From the NCBI RefSeq assembly GCF_900101685.1, contig NZ_FMZZ01000006.1, positions 1-64,000 on the forward strand: a stretch of 64,000 nt of DNA. Direction: 5' to 3'. The notes beneath the pieces were generated by a model. That model saw only the letters and a program-made list of their open reading frames with translations. It was not told the DNA's origin and made no database searches. Positions 53,043 through 61,586 of this stretch are shown piece by piece. The translations under genes were made by a program, and so were the position numbers. Origin of the DNA: Actinokineospora iranica. GTDB lineage: Bacteria > Actinomycetota > Actinomycetes > Mycobacteriales > Pseudonocardiaceae. How positions within the stretch are numbered: the first letter of the stretch is position 1; each line of letters begins with the position of its first letter.

Positions 53043-55085
53043 TCACCTCACCACCGCGTCGGTCTCGCGGGGGCCGTCGTTGAACGGCATCCGGCGCGGC
53101 GGGGTGTTGTCGGCGACCTCCAGGCCGCGCGAGGGCCGGTAGACGACGTGGACCGGGCGGCCCGCGACCATCTCCACGTCGGCGACCCGCGGCGTCGGGG
53201 TGGGCTGGGCCTCCACCGGCGCGTCGAAATCGCCGCGCCTGCTGGGCACCATCGACGGGATGACCACGGCGTCCTCGCCGCGGTCCCAGCCCCGGTCGGC
53301 GACCGGCACGGTGTCCACGAGCCTGCTGGTGGGCTTGCCGCCGCCGCCGATGGCCAACCGCGCCGGGCCACCGCGACCGGGCCCACCCGTGTCGGACAGC
53401 ACCAGTTCGCCGTCGGCGCCCGGCTTGCTCGCCTCGATGCCCGGCCGGGACCCGCCGACCGCGGCGGCGCGGCGGGTGTCCATCCGCTCGGCGGTCACCG
53501 TCACCGGGTTGCTGGCCTCCGGCCGCGGCCTGCGACCGCCGCCACTGGGGACCAGCGCGCCGGTCTCGGCCTCCTCGCCCTCGCGGACGGTCTCCCAGAA
53601 GTCGTCCTGCGGGGTCGGGCCGTCGTGCTTGTTGCGGCGGAACCGGGAGAAGATCCCCGCGCCCGCCCCCGGCATCGACGCGCCCGCCGCGCCCACGGAC
53701 AGCTCCAGCATCTGCCACATGCGCCGCATCGGGCGGCCCACCAGGAAGAACACCAGGGTCACAATCGCCGCGAGCAGCATCTGGGTCAGCAGCGAGAGCT
53801 TCGCCTCCGGCGAGAAGATCAGCTCCAGGAACTTGAAGTGGATGCCCGCGAGCACCGCCAGGACCAGCACGTTCAGCACGACCGCGCCGACCGCGCGGCC
53901 CACCTTGCGCAGGATGTCGTGGTGGATCAGCGCGACCAGGCCGATCACCGGGGCGGTCAGCGCGAGAATCCGCAGCAGCAGCTGCGCCAGCAGCACGGCG
54001 AGCTTGGCGAACAGCTGGAACATCGAGTACACGATCGACTGGAACAGCGCCAGGATGCCCGCCCCGGTCCGCGACCCGTCGGTGCCCTTGAAGTACCCGG
54101 TCGCCGGGCCGAGCTGGGTGGCGATGTTCTTGTACTCGTTCTTCTTCGCCTGCTCCGCCGCGTTGTCCGCGTCCCGGCCGGACTCGACATCATCGATGGT
54201 CCACGCCTGCGCGTCGAGCAGCCTGCGGGCGAACTCCTTGGCCTGCGGGGTGTCCGGCGCGCCGAACTCGCCCCGCTCCCAGTTCTCCCAGACGATCTTC
54301 TGGTGCAGGCTCAGCGGCAGGATGTGCTGCGCGGCGACGTCGGCGTCCTCGGGGTCGACGAACCCGGCCTGGATTCCGGTGGTGACCCGCTCGATCGTGT
54401 CGTCGATGCGGTCGTAGTTGCTGACCAGCACCGCTGACGACGCCGCGAGCCACATGCCCGCGAGGGCGAACAGGGCGCGTTTGCTGACCGTGGCCAGGTC
54501 GCCCTTCCATATCTGGCGGAACATCAGGATGGCCAGCACCAGCATCGCCAGGCTGAACAGCTGCGTGTAGATGTTGTCGAAGATCGCCTCGGCCGCCTTG
54601 CCGATCTGCGCGTTGAGCCCGCCGAGCACACCGCCGTCGAACAGCGTGTAGTGCAGCGAGTTGGTGGCGCCGACGATGTTCTTGGCGACGTTGAACAGCT
54701 CGTTGCCCGCCCAGTTGTCGATCGTGGCGCCCGGGTCGGTCACCCCAGAGGGGACCAGGCCGCCGCACGACTCGTCATAGACGTGCCAGACCATGCCCGC
54801 GTAGCTGTAGACCTTGTACGGGCTGTCGGCCTCGCCGCCGCGGCCCTGCGGCGGGTCGAGCGCGCCCACCATGCCGGAGCCGGGCCGCTCGGGGTTGGGG
54901 ACGCAACTGTTGGCGTCCTGCGCCATCGCCGGGCTGCCCAGGATGCCCTGAAACGCCAGGATGCCGACCACGGTGAGCATCGCGTACCGCTTGCGCGGTT
55001 CGCCCGCCTGCGCGCCGAGCCGCTTGCGCCGCCACCGGGCCGCCATGAGCAGCGCGGCGAAGGCCACCACCAGGAACGTGATCAT
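53043..55085 (-). CDS. VirB6/TrbL-like polytopic membrane protein
   Basis: A 680-residue protein. A signal-like segment at about 33-55 (YAMLTVVGILAFQGILGSPAMAQ) is followed by an extracellular region with Cys residues, then about six to eight transmembrane segments between 165 and 450 (SLAMLVLAILMFRQIW, FALAGMWLAASSAVLV, LRILALTAPVIGLVALI, LLAAIVTLVFFLVG). A long proline- and arginine-rich cytoplasmic tail follows. This is the architecture of TrbL/VirB6 channel proteins of Gram-positive type IV systems. The start overlaps the stop of the 44-codon gene (ATGA). Confidence 0.78.
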   Translation of the reverse strand: MITFLVVAFAALLMAARWRRKRLGAQAGEPRKRYAMLTVVGILAFQGILGSPAMAQDANSCVPNPERPGSGMVGALDPPQGRGGEADSPYKVYSYAGMVWHVYDESCGGLVPSGVTDPGATIDNWAGNELFNVAKNIVGATNSLHYTLFDGGVLGGLNAQIGKAAEAIFDNIYTQLFSLAMLVLAILMFRQIWKGDLATVSKRALFALAGMWLAASSAVLVSNYDRIDDTIERVTTGIQAGFVDPEDADVAAQHILPLSLHQKIVWENWERGEFGAPDTPQAKEFARRLLDAQAWTIDDVESGRDADNAAEQAKKNEYKNIATQLGPATGYFKGTDGSRTGAGILALFQSIVYSMFQLFAKLAVLLAQLLLRILALTAPVIGLVALIHHDILRKVGRAVGAVVLNVLVLAVLAGIHFKFLELIFSPEAKLSLLTQMLLAAIVTLVFFLVGRPMRRMWQMLELSVGAAGASMPGAGAGIFSRFRRNKHDGPTPQDDFWETVREGEEAETGALVPSGGGRRPRPEASNPVTVTAERMDTRRAAAVGGSRPGIEASKPGADGELVLSDTGGPGRGGPARLAIGGGGKPTSRLVDTVPVADRGWDRGEDAVVIPSMVPSRRGDFDAPVEAQPTPTPRVADVEMVAGRPVHVVYRPSRGLEVADNTPPRRMPFNDGPRETDAVVR

Positions 55086-55216
55086 TTGACGTCCACCAAC
55101 CTCGCCGCACTCGGGTCACCGGGCACTAGCTCGATCAACTTGGCCTTGATCATCGCGGCCTTGAGCAAGGTAGCCAACAGGACGGATGTCACGACAGGGC
55201 TGACCGTGTCGTTCAT
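55082..55216 (-). CDS. 44-residue protein between the VirB4- and VirB6-like genes
   Basis: A 45-codon frame reads MNDTVSPVVTSVLL... and ends ...ARLVDVK. It has a short hydrophobic helix (VVTSVLLATLLKAAMI) followed by a charged segment. Its ATG overlaps the VirB4-like stop and its TGA overlaps the VirB6-like ATG, both as ATGA. That double coupling is strong evidence it is translated. It may be a single-pass membrane or peptide subunit of the apparatus. Confidence 0.8.
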   Translation of the reverse strand: MNDTVSPVVTSVLLATLLKAAMIKAKLIELVPGDPSAARLVDVK

Positions 55217-58161
55217 GCCGCGTCCTCACGGCCGCGCTTTTTCTCCGGGTCCTGGCCGCCCTCCACCTGCTCGCGCTCGCCGCCGTGGGCAGCGTCGCCG
55301 TGGGGGTCGTCGCCGATGAAGTCGTCTTCGGTGAGGCCCAGTTCGAACTCGGCGGCGCGTTCGAACTCCTCGTCGCTGGGCATGGTGGAGCCCGCGGCCG
55401 GGACGAAGTCGGGCTCGCTGCGCTGGGGCGGGGTGGGCTCCTGGAGTTCGGGCAGCAGCCTGCGGGCGCCTTCGCGCTGGGCGTCGGGGGTGGTGTCCAT
55501 GACCGCGCGCAGGTGGTCGAGGTGGGCGCCGGACAGGTCGATGCGGATGCGCTCGACGCCGCCCGCGCCGTCGCCGAAGATGAACTGGCGGGGGGCGGTG
55601 TCGCGTTCGACCAGGCCGCGCTGGACGCCGGGGCGGCGGCCGAGGCTGGCGACGACCTGCTCGTAGCCCGCGCCGACGGGGACCTTGAGCAGGCGCAGCG
55701 CGTCTGCCTGGGCCTGGTCGTCGTCCAGGCGACCGATGAAGACCGAGTCGAGCAGGGTGACGAAGCCCTGGATCTTGAGGAAGTCGGCCGGGATCTGCGA
55801 GGACAGCAGCACCCGGACGTTCCACTTGCGGGAGTCGCGGGCGAAGCGGTTCATCAGGACGCGGCCGGTCGGGACCTCGGAGAGGAAGAACGCCTCGTCG
55901 ATCCAGACGCCCTTGCGCATGTCCTTGGGCTTCTCGTAGATGGAGCGCTGGGTGAGCCAGGCGGCCAGGTTCAGCATCTCCACGCCGAGCGCCTCGGCGT
56001 CGGTCCAGTGCTCGCGGCCGACGCCGTCCTTGGGCAGGGTGAGGCCCGCCATGGTGAGCACGGTCATCCGGTCGTCGCGCTGCTCGTCGTAGGGGTCGGC
56101 GCCGCGCTCGGGGATGAGCAGCGACATCCGCTCGCGCATCTCGTCGAGGAAGTCGGCGACGACGACGGCGTGCTCGTGGTGCTCGCTGGCGTCGCGGCGC
56201 AGCGCGTCGAACACCAGGCTGGGGTCGGCGTCGGCGCGGCCGCCGACGGTGCGCACGGCGCGCAGCAGCACGATGCGGCTCTGCGGCAGGCGCGCGACCT
56301 CGTACGGCAGCAGGCCGGAGAGCGCGTCGAGCACGAGGCGGCGGCGGGTGGCCGCGGCCAGCGCCTTCTCCCGGCGCCAGGCGCGCTCGGGGTCGTCCTC
56401 GTCCAGGAAGTGGTCGATCTTGGGCTCGGCGACCACCCGGTACGGGTTGAGGATGCCCGCCTGCGCGTTGAGCAGGTTGATCGGCCGCGCGTAGGGGCGC
56501 AGCTCGGGCAGGTCGCACAGCCGGGCCAGCGGGCCGGACGGGTCGAGGATCGTCCAGTGCGCCCCGGCGCGCAGCGTCTTGTAGACGATGCCGCCGCCGA
56601 GGAACGACTTGCCGCCGCCGAGCCCGGCGACCATGGCGGTCAGGCCGGACGCGTCGCGGATCTCCTGGGCCATCCACGGGTCCCAGGCGACCGGGCGCCG
56701 GGTGGCGGTGACGGTCTCGCCGAGCAGGATGCCGCGCCGGTCGCCGACCTCGGCGGTGGCCGTGGGGACAGCGGAGGCCGCCCACACGACCGAGCCGCGG
56801 CGCAGGTAGGCGGTGGAGGCCAGCGGCTCGCCGGGGATGAACTCCCGGGCCATGGCGTACTGCGCCTCGGGGTGCTCGATGGCGACCTTCGGCTTGTACA
56901 GGTCGAGCAGCTGCTGGGCCAGGCGCAGCGCGTCGCGGTCGGTGGGGCCGGACACCGCCAGCCGCCACCAGGAGCGCACCCGGGTGGCCAGGGCGGTGAA
57001 GCCCGAGGTCATCTCGTCGTCGATTTCCAGCACCCGGCTCGCCTGCCGGGCCAGCGACTGCGGCGGCTCCAGCTCGTGCTCGTCGGTGTAGTGCTTGACC
57101 TGCGAGCGGACCTTGTTCATCTGCCGCGCCAGCTCGCCCTGGACCTCTTCCGGGCGGCGCACGTAGATGCGCGCGGACCACTCGACCGCCGCGGGCAGCC
57201 GGTCGGCGCGCTGCACCCACGGGTCGTCGATCTCGGGGATCTGCAGGCCGTGCATCATGCCGACGGTCAGCACGCAGACGTGCCGGGTGACCCCGGCGTT
57301 GGAGCCGGTGCGCCCGCGCACGGTGACGGTGGGGGCGTACGGGTCCTGGTGGAAGTCGGCGGCGTCGGTGAAGCTGGCCAGGTCCTCGGGCTCCCAGGCG
57401 GCGCCGGGCACCGCGGGCAGGTTGCGCGGCGCGGGCAGGCCAAGCGAGCACGAGCGGTGCATCAGCCAGGACATCTCCTCGGCGGTGGCCGGGCGGCCTT
57501 CCAGCCCGGCTGAGCCGATGACCTGGTCGAGGTGCTCGACCTCGCTCTCCATGGCCAGCAGCTCGGCGTCGACCGCGTCCGGGAAGACCTTGCGCAGCAG
57601 CGGGGCGGCCCGCTCGACGGCGCGGTCCATCACGTTGCGGGTCTGCACCTGGACGCCGAGGTAGACCTCTTTCTCGGCCATGGAGCGGCCGAGCAGCTGC
57701 TGCTGCTCGCCGACGAGGTAGTCGTCGAAGCTGAGCGCGCCGGGCACGTCGGGCAGCCGGTTGACCGCGTTGTGCACGTGCGCCTCGGCCCACATGCGGA
57801 TCGGGTACGGCCGGGTGGTGACCCGCAGGTGCATCCAGCGCCCGGCGAGCTCGGCGTACTGGCCCGCGATGGCCGCGATCAGGTCCTGGCGCTGCGAGTC
57901 GGACCGGAACGACCAGCGCTGCGGCGCGAGCCGGTACCAGGCGTAGACGTCGGCCCCGGTGCGCAGCAGGTGCCCGTCGATGCTGCGGGCGGCGATCTCC
58001 GGGGTGTAGCTGGGGATGGCCTGCTCGCCAGGCAAGCGCTTGCCCCGCTTGCGCTGCGGCTGGGTGTAGCGGGCGCTGTGCCGCGCGTGCGCCTGGGCCT
58101 GCGGGTGTCCCGCCGGGTGCTGCGCGAGCCCTTCCGGCTCGCGCTTACGGCGTCCGAACAC
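55213..58161 (-). CDS. VirB4-like secretion ATPase
   Basis: A 982-residue protein. A basic, His/Gln-rich start precedes a VirB4 N-terminal domain. The ATPase core has Walker A AGLGGGKSF near residue 517 and Walker B GVWIDEAFF near 754, with VRVLLSSQIPADF after it as the motor sensor region. The tail is acidic. VirB4 proteins are the conserved ATPases of type IV secretion at the membrane. Gram-positive-type overlap with the next gene by four bases. No VirD4 or relaxase is seen in the operon. Confidence 0.9.
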   Translation of the reverse strand: MFGRRKREPEGLAQHPAGHPQAQAHARHSARYTQPQRKRGKRLPGEQAIPSYTPEIAARSIDGHLLRTGADVYAWYRLAPQRWSFRSDSQRQDLIAAIAGQYAELAGRWMHLRVTTRPYPIRMWAEAHVHNAVNRLPDVPGALSFDDYLVGEQQQLLGRSMAEKEVYLGVQVQTRNVMDRAVERAAPLLRKVFPDAVDAELLAMESEVEHLDQVIGSAGLEGRPATAEEMSWLMHRSCSLGLPAPRNLPAVPGAAWEPEDLASFTDAADFHQDPYAPTVTVRGRTGSNAGVTRHVCVLTVGMMHGLQIPEIDDPWVQRADRLPAAVEWSARIYVRRPEEVQGELARQMNKVRSQVKHYTDEHELEPPQSLARQASRVLEIDDEMTSGFTALATRVRSWWRLAVSGPTDRDALRLAQQLLDLYKPKVAIEHPEAQYAMAREFIPGEPLASTAYLRRGSVVWAASAVPTATAEVGDRRGILLGETVTATRRPVAWDPWMAQEIRDASGLTAMVAGLGGGKSFLGGGIVYKTLRAGAHWTILDPSGPLARLCDLPELRPYARPINLLNAQAGILNPYRVVAEPKIDHFLDEDDPERAWRREKALAAATRRRLVLDALSGLLPYEVARLPQSRIVLLRAVRTVGGRADADPSLVFDALRRDASEHHEHAVVVADFLDEMRERMSLLIPERGADPYDEQRDDRMTVLTMAGLTLPKDGVGREHWTDAEALGVEMLNLAAWLTQRSIYEKPKDMRKGVWIDEAFFLSEVPTGRVLMNRFARDSRKWNVRVLLSSQIPADFLKIQGFVTLLDSVFIGRLDDDQAQADALRLLKVPVGAGYEQVVASLGRRPGVQRGLVERDTAPRQFIFGDGAGGVERIRIDLSGAHLDHLRAVMDTTPDAQREGARRLLPELQEPTPPQRSEPDFVPAAGSTMPSDEEFERAAEFELGLTEDDFIGDDPHGDAAHGGEREQVEGGQDPEKKRGREDAA

Positions 58162-58711
58162 CGCTGACCTCCCTGTTTCCCACGTTCCTGTGTCCCGCCC
58201 GCGCCTGTCCGCCGCCCCGCTGCCTGGCGTTCCCGCCGGTTCTGGCCTCGGGCCGCCGGGCGGTGCCCGCCCGGCGCGCCTTGCTCGACGAGCGCGCCTT
58301 CTGCGCTCTGCGCTCGATCTTCTCGCGGCGGCGCTGTCCGCGCGGCTTCTTGCGGGGCAGTTCGGCCCGAACCCGCACGTGCGCGGCGCTGACCGCGCCG
58401 CCGTTGCCGGTGGAGACCTCGCGGGGCGCGGTCAACTCGCGGACCCACATGGTGAGCACCGCGCCCAGCGGGCGCTCGTGGCTGATCCGCGAGCAGATCA
58501 CCATGGTGAGCGCGATGGTGGCGACCATGCCCCAGGCGAAGGACCAGAACAGGCCGATGCCCACGTTGCGGAGCACGGTGAGGGCGATCAGGAAGACCAC
58601 GGTGCCCACACCCCAGGCCACGTACCTGGCCCGCCAGGGGAACGTGGCCTTGGGCGGGCCGAGCCACACGGCGTCGACCCGGTACACCTCGTCGTCGGTG
58701 CGTATTCGCAC
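58145..58711 (-). CDS. Small membrane protein, VirB3/PrgI-like position
   Basis: A 188-residue protein. After a short soluble start (VYRVDAVWLGPP) come two transmembrane helices at about 30-75 (VAWGVGTVVFLIALTVL and LFWSFAWGMVATIALTMVI), then a very basic tail rich in Arg and Lys. Two helices directly upstream of VirB4 is the place and topology of VirB3/PrgI proteins. Assignment is by layout only. The end overlaps VirB4 by 17 bases. Confidence 0.68.
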   Translation of the reverse strand: MRIRTDDEVYRVDAVWLGPPKATFPWRARYVAWGVGTVVFLIALTVLRNVGIGLFWSFAWGMVATIALTMVICSRISHERPLGAVLTMWVRELTAPREVSTGNGGAVSAAHVRVRAELPRKKPRGQRRREKIERRAQKARSSSKARRAGTARRPEARTGGNARQRGGGQARAGHRNVGNREVSGVRTP

Positions 58712-58729
58712 GTCAGTTCACCGGCCTTG

Positions 58730-59017
58730 TCAGCCGGTGAACAGGCCGGCCAGCCACCGGCCGATGCCCTCGCCCGCGTTGGTCACCGCGAGACCGATGA
58801 TGCCCAGCGCCACGATCACACCGCCGAGGCGCCGCATCACACCCGCGTTGTCGCCCTTGCCGCCGCCGAGCCACAGCAGCAGCAGCGCGACCACGAGAAG
58901 CAGCAGCGGGATGACGTTGTCGAGGATCCAGGACCGCAGGTTGTTGGTGTCGACCTTGGTCGACGGGTCTTGCTGTTGGGCGAGGTCGATGAGGGCGGCG
59001 AGGGTCGGGGTAGTCAT
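58730..59017 (-). CDS. Small membrane protein, VirB2-like pilin candidate
   Basis: A 95-residue protein with two hydrophobic segments, about 34-52 (NVIPLLLLVVALLLLWLG) and 65-85 (GGVIVALGIIGLAVTNAG), separated by a short basic loop. That is the usual shape of VirB2/TrbC-type subunits of Gram-positive systems. The ATG at 59017 has GGGAGAT seven bases upstream. It is the first gene of the operon. Confidence 0.7.
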   Translation of the reverse strand: MTTPTLAALIDLAQQQDPSTKVDTNNLRSWILDNVIPLLLLVVALLLLWLGGGKGDNAGVMRRLGGVIVALGIIGLAVTNAGEGIGRWLAGLFTG

Positions 59018-59133
59018 GTCGATCTCCCAAGTGCGCGGAGCGGTCGGGGGCGTCTTCGTGCTCCTGCGCGGCAGGTTCGTGCTGTGCGCTGTCGAGTACA
59101 GCACGAAAGGCACATGATTGTCATTACGAAACG

Positions 59134-59163
59134 TAGTTATGACACTGCTGTCCGTACGTCCAA
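59134..59163 (-). promoter_or_regulatory. Candidate promoter of the secretion operon with palindrome
   Basis: On the minus strand TTGGAC (59158-59163) and TAACTA (59134-59139) are 18 bp apart. An imperfect inverted repeat from 59120 to 59143 (GTCAT..TACG and CGTA..ATGAC) covers the -10 box and may be an operator. The rest of 59018-59387 shows no gene. Confidence 0.5.
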
Positions 59164-59387
59164 CCGAGCCTCCTGCGCGCGTCCGGATGCCATCTGACCA
59201 CATCCATCATCATCCCCGGGCGGGCGGCCATGCCCCGCGTCGACCGGATTTTCCTCGTCACGGCCCTGTTTCACCCGCCCGCGAAACCGATCTTCACAGT
59301 CGGTGTGACAAGTCACAGTAAAGTCGCGGGCGCGTCGCGTGCGAAGTTACTCCGATCGGTGTACGGCCAACCGGGGTCGCCGACAGG

Positions 59388-59780
59388 GGGCGGGCGAGCC
59401 GGCCGTAAGCCGGATCCTGTGCCGGGACTCGCGTCCCGGCGGCGACCATCCATCTAGGCCTGCCGTCGCCGACAGGCTCGTGCGGCCTACCCGCAGACTC
59501 GGACGGGCAGCCCTCGAACGTCTGCGCAGGAGCCCAGGGGCTCCCTCTTGGCCTTGCTCCGGGTGGGGTTTACCGAGCCACCCCGGTCACCCGGGGTGCT
59601 GGTGGTCTCTTACACCACCGTTTCACCCTTACCTGGCTTGCCGCCAGGCGGTCTGTTTTCTGTGGCACTGTCCCGCGGGTCGCCCCGGGTTGCCGTTAGC
59701 AACCACCCTGCCCTGTGGAGTCCGGACTTTCCTCGCCGGTGGGTCGCACCGGCGCGGCCGCCCTGCCGACTCGCCCGCAG
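59388..59780 (-). ncRNA. rnpB: RNase P RNA
   Basis: The minus strand contains the conserved RNase P blocks in order: GAGGAAAGTCCGGACTCC near the 5' end, ACAGTGCCACAGAAAACAGACC, GGTAAGGGTGAAACGGTG, and the 3' pair GGCTTACGGCC. GCGGGCGAG at the 5' end and CTCGCCCGC at the 3' end form stem P1 and fix both ends. It is the catalytic RNA that trims tRNA 5' leaders, bacterial type A. Confidence 0.96.
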
Positions 59781-59785
59781 GAGCA

Positions 59786-59791
59786 AGGATA
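59786..59791 (-). promoter_or_regulatory. -10 box of rnpB
   Basis: TATCCT on the minus strand lies six bases upstream of the inferred RNA 5' end. No clear -35 hexamer is seen. An inverted repeat of CCGGTTCGGACCGG lies directly upstream. Confidence 0.6.
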
Positions 59792-59890
59792 CGGGGGGAC
59801 CGGTTCGGACCGGCACGTCCCATGGCTTGGACGGCGTTGAGTGGCTGGACCTGGGCTGATCTACTCGCCGGTAGGCGATGGGAGTGGACC

Positions 59891-60445
59891 GTGGGGATTC
59901 TGGTTGTTTCCGGCAGTCCGTCGGCCGGGGCTCGGGCTGGGGTGCTGGTCGAGCACGCCGCTGAGGTCTTGCGCGGGCTGGGGCATGAGGTGACGGTGCT
60001 GGCTGTGCGGGATCTGCCGACCGTGGCGCTGCTTGCCGAGGATCTGGGGAACCCGGCGATTCGCCGAGCCGTGGAGTTGGTGGCTGGTGCCGATGGGGTG
60101 GTGGTTGCCAGTCCGGTGTATCGGGCTGCTTACAGCGGGCTGGTGAAGTCGCTGCTTGATCTGCTGCCTGCTGGGTCGTTGGCTGGGAAGGCTGTGTTGC
60201 CGCTGGCTACTGGGGGGACTCAGGGGCATCTGGTGGCTATCGACTTTGTGTTGCGGCCGTTGTTGACGGCTATGGGGGCCACTCGGGTGCTGCCTGGGCA
60301 TTTTCTGCTTGATCAGCAGATTGCGCCTCGGGAGGAGGGTGGGGTGGTTCGGCCGTTGGCTGCGGCTGCCCTGGCGGAGGTGTTGGGCGGGTTCTCTGTG
60401 GCTGTGCGGCGCGTCGCCGCTCGGCACACCAGGCTCACTGGTTGA
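59891..60445 (+). CDS. NADPH-dependent FMN reductase (SsuE/MsuE type)
   Basis: A 184-residue flavodoxin-like protein. LVVSGSPSAGARAG at the start is the FMN phosphate loop, ASPVYRAAYSGLVKSLLDLLP near 80 and LATGGTQGHLVAIDFVLRPLL near 110 are typical of SsuE-type reductases. It supplies reduced FMN, often to a sulfonate monooxygenase, but no partner gene is seen. The GTG at 59891 follows GGGAG. Codons in this gene end more often in G and T than those of most neighbours. Confidence 0.87.
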   Translation: MGILVVSGSPSAGARAGVLVEHAAEVLRGLGHEVTVLAVRDLPTVALLAEDLGNPAIRRAVELVAGADGVVVASPVYRAAYSGLVKSLLDLLPAGSLAGKAVLPLATGGTQGHLVAIDFVLRPLLTAMGATRVLPGHFLLDQQIAPREEGGVVRPLAAAALAEVLGGFSVAVRRVAARHTRLTG

Positions 60446-60491
60446 TCGCTTGGGTGGGTTCGCTCGATGGGGTGGTGTGGGTGGGGTGGGG

Positions 60492-61586
60492 TCAGGACAG
60501 GTGGGAGATGTCGTTGACCAGGCGTACTGAGGCGTTTCCGTCTGGGTAGAACTCGACTATTGAGAGGGATGCCAGGTCTAGGTGTAGGCGGAATAGTAGT
60601 GAGGGGCCTACGTCCAAGCCCATTCTCAGTAGGGACTTGATGGGGGTTACGTGGCTGACTATGACCAGGGTGCGGTCGGCGTACCGGAGTAGTAGTTCGT
60701 CTCGGGTTTTGCGGACTCGGTGGTGGACCGCGTCGAAGCTTTCGCCGTTGGGGGCGGGGATTGAGGTGTCGGAGAGCCAGCGGGAGTGTAGGGCCGGGTC
60801 TCGTTCCGCCGCTTCTGTGAAGGTTAGGCCTTCCCAGTCGCCGAAGTCGGTTTCCAGGAGGCCGGGGTGGGTTTCCACCGTGCCGCCGGTTTCTGTTGCC
60901 AGGGCCTCCGCTGTTTGCTTCGCGCGGGTCAGAGGGGAGGCGATGATGGGGGTGTCGGCGTCGATTCCGTCGAGTTTGGCGATTCTGCGGGCGGCGGCTT
61001 CGGCCTGGGTTTGGCCTAGGGCCGTCAGGGGGACGTCGCCTCGGCCGGAGTAGCGGCGGTCGACGGACATGGGGGTTTGGCCGTGGCGCAGGAGTAGGAG
61101 CTTGGTGGGGGCCCCTTGGGCTCCGGACCAGCGGGCTGGGGAAACGCGGTTCTGGGGCTCGGGCTTTTTCCGTTGCGGCTCGCCTGCCTGGGTGTCCATG
61201 GCCTCGTTGGCGAGGCGGTCCGCGTGTTTGTTTCGTTCGCGGGGAATCCAGGTGTAGGTGATCGCGGTGAAGTGCTTGGCCAGGGCGCGTGCTTCCTGGG
61301 CCAAGGGCTGCATCGCGGGGTGTTTGACTTTCCAGCGGCCGGACATCTGCTCCACGACGAGCTTGGAGTCCATGCGCACTTCCACCGTGTCCGCGCCCAG
61401 GTCCGCCGCCGCGCGCAGGCCCGCGATGAGGCCACGGTATTCGGCGACGTTGTTGGTGGCCACGCCGATGCCTTCCGCGCGTTCCGCCAGGACTTCGCGG
61501 GTGGTGGGGTCGAGCACCACCGCGCCGTAACCGGCGGGGCCCGGGTTGCCCCGGGAACCGCCGTCGGCCTCGATGAGGACCTTCAC
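60492..61586 (-). CDS. Bifunctional RNase H / acid phosphatase (Rv2228c-like)
   Basis: A 364-residue fusion. Residues 1-135 are RNase HI with EADGGSRGNPG (catalytic Asp), NNVAEYRGLIAGL (Glu), VRMDSKLVVEQ (Asp) and HADRLANEA (Asp). About 175-364 is a histidine phosphatase with LLRHGQT, ETDFGDWEG and IVSHVTPIKSLL. M. tuberculosis Rv2228c has the same fusion, with RNase HI and alpha-ribazole phosphatase activity. The GTG at 61586 overlaps the zinc-ribbon gene stop. Confidence 0.94.
   Translation of the reverse strand: MKVLIEADGGSRGNPGPAGYGAVVLDPTTREVLAERAEGIGVATNNVAEYRGLIAGLRAAADLGADTVEVRMDSKLVVEQMSGRWKVKHPAMQPLAQEARALAKHFTAITYTWIPRERNKHADRLANEAMDTQAGEPQRKKPEPQNRVSPARWSGAQGAPTKLLLLRHGQTPMSVDRRYSGRGDVPLTALGQTQAEAAARRIAKLDGIDADTPIIASPLTRAKQTAEALATETGGTVETHPGLLETDFGDWEGLTFTEAAERDPALHSRWLSDTSIPAPNGESFDAVHHRVRKTRDELLLRYADRTLVIVSHVTPIKSLLRMGLDVGPSLLFRLHLDLASLSIVEFYPDGNASVRLVNDISHLS

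Noticed and set aside
50710-59017. Integrative conjugative element
   Set aside because: No integrase, relaxase, VirD4 or flanking direct repeats were found, and the operon adjoins rnpB. It was kept as a resident secretion-like operon.
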